From the NCBI RefSeq assembly GCF_044810985.1, contig NZ_CP085242.1, positions 2,046,001 through 2,110,000 of the forward strand: a stretch of 64,000 nt of DNA, written 5' to 3'. Below, in pieces: positions 58,435 through 64,000 of this stretch. This DNA is from Marinospirillum sp031581385 (GTDB taxonomy: Bacteria; Pseudomonadota; Gammaproteobacteria; Pseudomonadales; Halomonadaceae). The notes under the pieces were generated by a model. It did not search any database and had not been told where the DNA came from. It was given only the letters and a program-made list of their open reading frames with translations. The translations under genes were made by a program, and so were the position numbers. Position 1 is the first letter of the stretch; the number at the start of each line of letters is the position of its first letter.

Positions 58435-58506
58435 AAATAACCACTTGCAGGCAAATTAAACAGAAGGGATAAGGTGACTGGCATTCCAGTTAGCGCAAGG
58501 CTTAGC

Positions 58507-58512
58507 TATAAT
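58507..58512 (+). promoter_or_regulatory. Candidate -10 element of the cytochrome c4 gene
   Basis: A perfect TATAAT, with no good -35 at 17 bp. It implies a leader of about 125 nt before the start at 58644. Confidence 0.4.
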
Positions 58513-58643
58513 GCGGGAACTTTACGGTGATAGTCTATCACTGGACGTCCGTAGGTGCGATCAGCACCAACAGAGCTGGAGTCTTTTGCCAGCCACCGGG
58601 CGGCAGCTTCCCAAGACTAGCAAATGATGAGACTGGACGAACG

Positions 58644-59255
58644 ATGAAAAAACTATTAATTGGCTTGACCCTTGCAATCAGCACTGCTGGTTTCGTACAT
58701 GCCGCTGATCCTGCAGCCGGTGAAGAAAAAGCAGCCACCTGTGCCTCCTGTCATGGTGATGACGGCATCAGCTCCGTGGGCCAGTGGCCCAACCTGGCCG
58801 GGCAGCATGCCAGCTACCTGGAAAAACAAATGCTGGATATCCGTGATGGCCGTCGCGAAGTCCCTGAAATGGTAGGGATCATTGATGATATGAGTGACGA
58901 AGACCTGCGTGATATTGCTGCTTTTTATGCTGAACAGTCTGCCAATGTTGGCCAGGCCAAAGAAGAGCTGGCTGTGCGGGGCCGTGACCTCTACCGTGCC
59001 GGTGACATTGCCAAGGGCATTCCCGCCTGTACCGCCTGTCACATGCCCAACGGCAAGGGCAACAGCCCTGCCGCCTTCCCTGCTGTCTCCGGCCAGCACA
59101 CCACCTACACCATCAACCAGTTAAATGACTTCCGCAGTGGCGAAAGGGATAATGACCCCAGCGCCATGATGCGTACCATTGCTGAAAAAATGTCGGACTC
59201 AGAAATCGAAGCCGTCGCTGAATACATGTTCGGCCTGCACGGAACCAACCGCTGA
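58644..59255 (+). CDS. cc4: Cytochrome c4 (dihaem)
   Basis: A 203-residue periplasmic dihaem cytochrome. The signal peptide is MKKLLIGLTLAISTAGFVHA. Two homologous halves carry CASCHGDDG and CTACHMPNG with downstream methionine ligands expected in VPEMVG and SAMMRT. Cytochrome c4 passes electrons to terminal oxidases. ATG 58644 is chosen because the signal peptide begins there; the long upstream frame is not coding-like. The gene pair cytochrome c4-dsbA beside engB is common in gammaproteobacteria. Confidence 0.94.
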   Translation: MKKLLIGLTLAISTAGFVHAADPAAGEEKAATCASCHGDDGISSVGQWPNLAGQHASYLEKQMLDIRDGRREVPEMVGIIDDMSDEDLRDIAAFYAEQSANVGQAKEELAVRGRDLYRAGDIAKGIPACTACHMPNGKGNSPAAFPAVSGQHTTYTINQLNDFRSGERDNDPSAMMRTIAEKMSDSEIEAVAEYMFGLHGTNR

Positions 59256-59269
59256 GGCTATCGATTGCA

Positions 59270-59292
59270 AAGGGGCCTCTGGCCCCTTTTTG
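59270..59292 (+). terminator. Terminator between cytochrome c4 and dsbA
   Basis: AGGGGCC/GGCCCCT with loop TCT, then a T-tract. Since dsbA follows within 20 bp with no room for a full promoter, read-through to dsbA is likely. Confidence 0.85.
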
Positions 59293-59310
59293 TTTCATCA
59301 GGAGAAAATT

Positions 59311-59922
59311 ATGACTCTATTGCGTACCGGCTTGCTGCTGCTTCTGGTCAGCCTTTCCGGAAATCTGCTGGCTGATGGTTACAAAACACTCGATGACCGG
59401 GTCAGGCCTCAGGTGAATTCTGATAAAATTGAAGTCACTGCAATTTTTTCCTATACCTGCCCCTATTGCTACCAGCTGGAACCTCAGTTGCAAACCTGGT
59501 CTGAAAGCCTGCCGGATGACGTGGAAGTGGTTCACCTTCCTGCGGCCTTCAATGCCCAGTGGGAGCACCTGGCACGGGCCTACTACATCCTGGATGCTCT
59601 GGATATGACCGAGCAGGCGCATATGGCACTTTTTGACCGAATTCATCAGGACAACGCCAATCTGGGCAGCGAACGTGCTTTGCGCAACTTTTTTGCTGAC
59701 TTCGGCGTGTCCGGGGAAGAAGTTGATCAGCTCTATTCCAGCTTTGGTGTTGAAAGCCGGGTCAAGCAGGATACAGCGCGTCTTCGCAACTACAAAGTAA
59801 CCGGCGTCCCTGCCCTGGTTATTGATGGGCAGTACGTGGTGGACGGCAATTCTGCCGGGAGCCTTGGTAATATGCTGAAGGTGGCCGACGACTTGATTGC
59901 CCAGGTCAGAGCCAATCGTTAA
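59311..59922 (+). CDS. dsbA: Thiol:disulfide interchange protein DsbA
   Basis: A 203-residue periplasmic oxidase introducing disulfides. The signal peptide covers about 1-20. The active site is C50PYC53 (CPHC in E. coli), and the cis-Pro loop is VTGVPALVI. AGGAG lies 7 nt before ATG 59311; a longer in-frame reading runs back into the cytochrome c4 gene and is rejected. The CPYC dipeptide may shift redox potential. DsbB is encoded at 46324, so the oxidative pair is complete. Confidence 0.94.
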   Translation: MTLLRTGLLLLLVSLSGNLLADGYKTLDDRVRPQVNSDKIEVTAIFSYTCPYCYQLEPQLQTWSESLPDDVEVVHLPAAFNAQWEHLARAYYILDALDMTEQAHMALFDRIHQDNANLGSERALRNFFADFGVSGEEVDQLYSSFGVESRVKQDTARLRNYKVTGVPALVIDGQYVVDGNSAGSLGNMLKVADDLIAQVRANR

Positions 59923-60006
59923 ACCCACTGCTTCAAGTTACAGGTTGAAACGGACAAAGACGCGACTAGCCTCTATTATGGCTACATCTCTCTTGATTAG
60001 GACACA

Positions 60007-60930
60007 GTGGCTTTAACTGTGAATAGCTCAGACGATTTGCCTGGACAGATGCCAGCCTCCCCAGGTTCGGCTCAACAACCTGAATCCATGACTTCAAGGC
60101 AGGAATCCGCCGAAGAAGAAGTCAAGGAAAGTCGTGCTGCGCGTGAACGCGAACGTCAGCAATGGGAAGAAGAAGAGCGCCAGCGTAAAATCGATGAGCG
60201 CCAGCAGGCCGAGAAAGAAAGGCTGGAAGCAGAAAGACGCAGCCTTTATGCCGAGCTTGAAGGCATGGATTATGACCTGCTCTCGCTGGTCGATTACCCG
60301 ACGGATCATGAAATCTACGCTGCCAAGCGTGCACGCACCCTCTGGTTCATTGCACTGGGTTCGGCTCTGTTCCTATTCCTGGCCAGCCTGTTAAGCCTCA
60401 CCAGTCCCTGGGTGGGCGGCATTGCCGGGGGTATTGCTTTTGTCCTCTGGCTTACTCATGGCGCAGGGATGATGTCCTATTTTCCCTCCCTGAATCGCTA
60501 CCCCATGCTGGTCAACCAGCGCAAAAAACTCAAGCGTGAATTGATTGAATACATTCGCAATATTGAAGGCCGACTGGGCTACATCCACCGCATTTACCCT
60601 CTGGTGGAGTTCAACCCCCGACTGGGTACACGCCGTTTCAAGCGTCTGGCACTGATGTCCAAAGAGCACACTCTCCTGGCCAACCTACGCACCCTTCAGG
60701 ACACCAAAAGCTACTATGAGTTTATGGTTGAAGCACTGAAGGCATATCAGGAGCTGCTGCAAAAAGAGAAAGAGGACGCTTTTGTGCAATCCATGGACTT
60801 TGATCCCGATGTGCTGGAAGAGCAGGCCCAGGAACATGAAGAACAGAAAAATGAGCCTGAAGAGCCAGCAGAGCAGGAAAAACAAGCGGCCAGTCAGGAT
60901 AACCCCTCCCTTATCCCGCCCAAAAATTAA
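60007..60930 (+). CDS. Coiled-coil membrane protein, function unknown
   Basis: A 307-residue protein. A very charged coiled coil (about 35-85, rich in EER and QQ) is followed by two adjacent transmembrane helices (about 110-130 and 133-152). The C-terminal half begins MLVNQRKKLKRELIEYIRNIEGRLGYIHRIYPLV and ends in an acidic Glu-rich tail. Both ends would be cytoplasmic. The start is GTG 60007 with AGGA only 4 nt upstream. Its stop overlaps the convergent antiporter stop by 4 bp. No family is recognised; a scaffold role is only a guess. Confidence 0.7.
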   Translation: MALTVNSSDDLPGQMPASPGSAQQPESMTSRQESAEEEVKESRAARERERQQWEEEERQRKIDERQQAEKERLEAERRSLYAELEGMDYDLLSLVDYPTDHEIYAAKRARTLWFIALGSALFLFLASLLSLTSPWVGGIAGGIAFVLWLTHGAGMMSYFPSLNRYPMLVNQRKKLKRELIEYIRNIEGRLGYIHRIYPLVEFNPRLGTRRFKRLALMSKEHTLLANLRTLQDTKSYYEFMVEALKAYQELLQKEKEDAFVQSMDFDPDVLEEQAQEHEEQKNEPEEPAEQEKQAASQDNPSLIPPKN

Positions 60931-62639
60931 AGGGGTTTCAAACCCACTTTAATGATCGTATCGCCCTCAACCTTGACCACCACCCAGTGAATACCATGCC
61001 AGTCCATCTGGTCACCCACGACCGGGTGGCCGCCAAAGCGGCGGGTCAGAAACTCACCCAGCGACAACTCAGCCTGATCCGCGCTGATGGTTAGACCGTA
61101 AAGATCTGCCACATCCCGAAGCGGAGCACTGCCATCCAGGGTAAAGTCACCAAAGAAGCTGCGTGCTTTTTCTTTTTTCGGTGCCGGTTCCTCATTGAAC
61201 ATTTTATTGAATACCGGCAGGTCGGCATCGCGGCCAATAATGCAAAGCAGATCCCCCTGTTGTAATTGCGTACTACCCGAAGGATGGATCAGCTGCTTGT
61301 CACGAAAAAGCGCCCCTATTCTTGCCCCGGATGGAAACCGCAAACGCCTTAACTCCACCCCTTCGAGGGTTTCGCTCTTCACTCTGTATACAAAGGCTTC
61401 GTAATCATCTTCCGGGAAAATGCCCAGCAGACTGCGCTGTTTGGGGGCAAATTCCGGTGGCACCTCAACTTTCAGGCGCTTGGCCATCCACGGCAGGCTG
61501 GCACCCTGGATGAACAGGGAAATAAGCACGACGTGAAAGGCAATGTTGAAGTAAAGAGCGGCATTTTCAGTGCCGGCAATCACCGGGAAAATAGCCAGAA
61601 CGATAGGAACCGCACCCCTCAGCCCCACCCAGGAAATGAATCCCAGCTCCCGGATATTAAATTTGAAAAATGGCAGCAGGCACAAGAGCACAGCCAGGGG
61701 TCGGGCGATAAATATCAGGCCCAGTGCCAGCAGGGTTGCAGGAAAGGCTATGGCCAGCATTTCATGAGGCGTCACCAACAAGCCCAGAATCAGGAAGAGA
61801 CCGATCTGACTGAGCCAGGCCAGCCCATCGTGTACCGGGAGGATGTGCTGCAACTGAGGACTGCGACTGTTGCCCAGCAGGACACCAGCAAGATAAATCG
61901 CCAGAAAGCCACTTCCACCCAAGAGGTTGGTGGCCGCAAATAACCCCAAACCACCACCCGTGACCAACAGGGGGTAAAGCCCTGTCGGCAAACTGACGCC
62001 CTTCAGGATGCGCGAAAAAAGCCAGCCTGCAGCCAGACCCAGAGGCAGTCCCAAACCAAACTGTTTGATAAACAACCAGACAGCATCCCAGGGAGTGGCC
62101 GTATCCTGGGTCAGCAGCGTGATCAGGGTGATGGTCAGGAAAATCGCCATGGGATCATTGGTGCCGGACTCGATTTCCAGGGTGGCACTCACCCTTTCGT
62201 TCAGGTGTACCCCCTTGCCACCCAGCATGGAAAAAACCGCTGCAGCATCCGTAGACCCGACGATGGCTCCCACCAGCAGGCCCTGAAGCAGGGAGAGATC
62301 AAACAGCAACATCGCCAGCAGCCCCGTCAGGCTGCTGGTAACCACCACACCCAGGGTGGCCAGAGACAAGGCGGGACGCAAACCCACCCGAAAGGTTTTC
62401 ATCCGGGTTCGCATCCCACCATCCAGCAGAATAATCGCCAGGGCCAGATGACCAATCGTGTAAGCCACCTCAAAATTGGCAAAATCCAGACCGCCCAAGC
62501 CATCTTCACCGGCCAGCATGCCGATACCCAAAAAAACAAACAGCAAAGGCATGCCCACCCGTGCCGAAATCACACTGGCAAGGATACTCAGACACAGGAG
62601 TGCCGAGGCGATCAGAAAGATTGAATTTATATTATCCAC
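60927..62639 (-). CDS. nhaP2: NhaP2/CvrA-type K+/H+ antiporter
   Basis: A 570-residue CPA1 antiporter. Twelve to thirteen membrane helices (about 5-395) include LAIILLDGGMRT, VGSTDAAAVFSMLGGKGVHLNERVSATLEIESGTNDPMA with the ion-binding acidic residues, and FISWVGLRGAVPI. The cytoplasmic part has an RCK-C/TrkA-C domain (about 405-490) and a CorC/HlyC-type tail. It matches E. coli NhaP2 (578 residues) throughout. The start is GTG 62639; a stop four codons upstream rules out a longer form. No clear ribosome binding site is seen. A 12-bp hairpin lies just upstream. Confidence 0.92.
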   Translation of the reverse strand: MDNINSIFLIASALLCLSILASVISARVGMPLLFVFLGIGMLAGEDGLGGLDFANFEVAYTIGHLALAIILLDGGMRTRMKTFRVGLRPALSLATLGVVVTSSLTGLLAMLLFDLSLLQGLLVGAIVGSTDAAAVFSMLGGKGVHLNERVSATLEIESGTNDPMAIFLTITLITLLTQDTATPWDAVWLFIKQFGLGLPLGLAAGWLFSRILKGVSLPTGLYPLLVTGGGLGLFAATNLLGGSGFLAIYLAGVLLGNSRSPQLQHILPVHDGLAWLSQIGLFLILGLLVTPHEMLAIAFPATLLALGLIFIARPLAVLLCLLPFFKFNIRELGFISWVGLRGAVPIVLAIFPVIAGTENAALYFNIAFHVVLISLFIQGASLPWMAKRLKVEVPPEFAPKQRSLLGIFPEDDYEAFVYRVKSETLEGVELRRLRFPSGARIGALFRDKQLIHPSGSTQLQQGDLLCIIGRDADLPVFNKMFNEEPAPKKEKARSFFGDFTLDGSAPLRDVADLYGLTISADQAELSLGEFLTRRFGGHPVVGDQMDWHGIHWVVVKVEGDTIIKVGLKPL

Positions 62640-62658
62640 AGAGGCAGTTCATCAGGTG

Positions 62659-62696
62659 ACCAGGATGCTTCTATTCTCGCATAAAAGCATCCTGGT
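62659..62696. repeat. Perfect 12-bp hairpin upstream of nhaP2
   Basis: ACCAGGATGCTT (62659-62670) and AAGCATCCTGGT (62685-62696) pair perfectly around a 14-nt loop. Read leftward it is not followed by a T-tract, so it is more likely a leader structure or operator than a terminator after uspA. Confidence 0.65.
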
Positions 62697-62734
62697 AAAG
62701 CAGTGGGTTTACGGGGGCACATCCTGGTGTGGTA

Positions 62735-63175
62735 TTAAACAACCAGAGTGGGGCATTTGGCATGACTGGCCACTTTCTGGGAAACACTGCCCAGAAAATA
62801 ACCTTCCACATCGCCATTGGTGCCGCGTGAGCCCATGACAATCAGATCAACATCCTTGTTTTTGGCAAACTTCACGATGGCCTTGGAGGGGCGGCCACCC
62901 TTGACGAAGGCCCGAACATTTTCTGAGCCCTGATCCTTGGCGAGCAGCTTGGCGTGTTCCGCCACCTGCTTGGCATATTCCTGCAAGGCACTGTCAGGAA
63001 TCTGGATGTTCTCCGGCCGCACCATGGAAAGAGAGGCTTCAAACAGGCTGTGGTGTTTATAAACGCACAAGAGCAAAAGCTCGGCACCCGTCAGTTTTTG
63101 CAACTCCACGGCTTTTTGCAAAGCAGCCAGTGCCCCTTCAGAGCCATCCACAGGCACCAGTATTTTTTTAAACAT
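62735..63175 (-). CDS. Universal stress protein (UspA family)
   Basis: A 146-residue single-domain Usp. KKILVPVDGSEGALAALQKAVEL starts the fold, and GSRGTNGDVEGYFLGSVSQKVASHAKCPTLVV carries the ATP-binding G-2X-G-9X-G-S motif. AGGAGAG precedes the ATG. It lies 47 bp downstream of the TRAP permease gene on the same strand; a UspA-like protein next to a TRAP system recurs in halophilic relatives (TeaD with TeaABC in Halomonas), where it regulates the transporter. Confidence 0.92.
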   Translation of the reverse strand: MFKKILVPVDGSEGALAALQKAVELQKLTGAELLLLCVYKHHSLFEASLSMVRPENIQIPDSALQEYAKQVAEHAKLLAKDQGSENVRAFVKGGRPSKAIVKFAKNKDVDLIVMGSRGTNGDVEGYFLGSVSQKVASHAKCPTLVV

Positions 63176-63222
63176 GTCTCACTCTCCTTGATTTAGGAAA
63201 GGGGGTTACCCGCTTCCAGCCC

Positions 63223-63999
63223 CTAGCTCGGATAAGCCAGGTCTCTTAAAAACAAAGCAATCTGGGGGAAGATGATAATCAGGGCTGTCGCCATAATCAG
63301 CATGAACACAAAAGGTGGCGTGCCCCTGATCACTTCCCAGTAGGGACGTTTGAAGATGGCTATGGCGGTGAAAATATCACAGCCAAAAGGTGGTGTGGCC
63401 GAGCCCACGGCAACCATCAGGGTAATCAACACCCCGACCAGCACCGGATCCAGACCTGTAGCGGCTATCGCCGGAGTGAAAATAGGCGTCAGAACCAGAA
63501 TAACCACAATAGGGTCAACAAACATACAGGCAATGAAAAAAGCCACGGCAATGGTAATCAAGACACCGGCCCCGTTCATTTCACTGATGCCTACCGCACC
63601 CAGAACGGCCTGGGGAATCTGGGCAAAGGAAATAATCCAGGAAAAACCATTGCCCACAGCCACCAGAATAAAGACCACAGCAGTTATCAAGCCGGTTGAC
63701 TTGGCAATTCGGTAGATATCCGCCATTTTTAACGAGCGGAAGACCACAAACTCCAGCAGCACTGCATAGAGTACACAAACGGCTGCCGCCTCGGTGGGGC
63801 TGAAAATACCACCGTAGATACCGCCAACAATAATAACCGGAAAGCCCAGCGGCCAGAGCGCCTGCTGAACAGAATTCAAACGTTCTTTCCAGGTAGATTT
63901 GGGCTCAGTGGGCACCTTGTTGATATAGGCATAGGCAATGCAATAGAGGGAAAAGAGGGTAAGAATCAGAAGACCCGGACCAATACCGGCGATAAATAA
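63223..63999 (-). CDS. TRAP transporter large permease subunit (DctM), C-terminal part, cut by the right edge
   Basis: An open frame of 258 codons plus stop running past the edge; reading beyond an internal GTG at 63915 gives LFIAGIGPGLLILTLFSLYC, typical DctM membrane sequence. IIVGGIYGGIFSPTEAAAVCVLYA and FVDPIVVILVLTPIFTPAIAATGLDPVLVG are TRAP large-subunit signatures, and it ends with the GTPPFVFMLIMATALIIIFPQIALFL helix. It takes up organic acids or compatible solutes with a periplasmic binding protein that must lie outside the window. The neighbouring uspA suggests a TeaBCD-like system. Confidence 0.93.
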   Translation of the reverse strand, partial: LFIAGIGPGLLILTLFSLYCIAYAYINKVPTEPKSTWKERLNSVQQALWPLGFPVIIVGGIYGGIFSPTEAAAVCVLYAVLLEFVVFRSLKMADIYRIAKSTGLITAVVFILVAVGNGFSWIISFAQIPQAVLGAVGISEMNGAGVLITIAVAFFIACMFVDPIVVILVLTPIFTPAIAATGLDPVLVGVLITLMVAVGSATPPFGCDIFTAIAIFKRPYWEVIRGTPPFVFMLIMATALIIIFPQIALFLRDLAYPS

Positions 64000-64000
64000 T

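Noticed and set aside
1..64000. CRISPR array, prophage, integron or IS element
   Set aside because: No regularly spaced repeats, cas, integrase, transposase or phage structural genes were found on either strand.

Overview
The window reads as chromosome of a heterotrophic gammaproteobacterium. Gene content (MetK, Tkt, an Epd-Pgk-Fba run, HexR, ArgH-LptM-LysA-DapF-DUF484, EngB, cytochrome c4 with DsbA), the Pseudomonas-like paa genes and the moderate GC suggest the Oceanospirillales/Pseudomonadales side of the class. That placement is inference from gene order and protein similarity recalled from memory. No rRNA, tRNA, CRISPR array, transposase or prophage was seen.

Region 1 (1-15300) is a phenylacetate degradation island. 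A truncated paaY and paaN run leftward. paaF-G-H-I-J-K run rightward and end at a strong terminator. Next comes a two-gene unit not part of the classical pathway: a single-subunit ferritin-like diiron oxygenase and its ferredoxin-type reductase, with its own terminator. The ring epoxidase operon paaA-B-C-D-E follows. PaaK makes phenylacetyl-CoA, PaaABCDE epoxidises the ring, PaaG isomerises the epoxide to the oxepin, PaaN supplies the aldehyde dehydrogenase step, and PaaF, PaaH and PaaJ carry out beta-oxidation. The three rightward units each have an FNR/Anr-like box and TGTATCA-type motifs upstream.

Region 2 (15304-19627) is a light/DNA-repair module: a YfcH-type epimerase, a renalase-like FAD protein, a LitR-like MerR regulator without the cobalamin histidine motif, and a CPD photolyase. 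Region 3 (19638-25338), mostly leftward, holds a Fic AMP-transferase with a perfect palindrome over its promoter and ribosome binding site, a PhnA/YjdM protein, a 712-residue putative SLOG plus membrane protein directly behind metK, and a small CPxCP protein.

Region 4 (25401-33560) is central carbon metabolism: tkt, an OsmC-YcaO fusion, epd, pgk and fba. Region 5 (33564-45658) holds a truncated haemoglobin, three large GGDEF-EAL proteins (one with a degenerate GGNEF site), a YihG-type acyltransferase, a SUI1/YciH protein, uvrD and hexR. Region 6 (45848-51758) holds a small coiled-coil protein, dsbB, a tsdBA-like thiosulfate/tetrathionate cytochrome pair beside a TtrSR-like two-component system, and an hsp20 gene with a candidate RpoH promoter. 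Region 7 (51769-64000) holds an NSS transporter, argH-lptM-lysA-dapF-DUF484, engB, cytochrome c4, dsbA, a coiled-coil membrane protein, a NhaP2-type antiporter, a universal stress protein and the C-terminal part of a TRAP permease that runs off the right edge.

The most unusual signals are non-coding. One is a dispersed family of short hairpins with AGG(G)A loops, always on the sense strand behind genes; one copy seems to have inserted into another repeat with a 7-bp direct duplication. Two further intergenic repeat families are present. On the protein side, the extra diiron oxygenase/reductase pair and the SLOG-membrane protein are the best candidates for undescribed systems.
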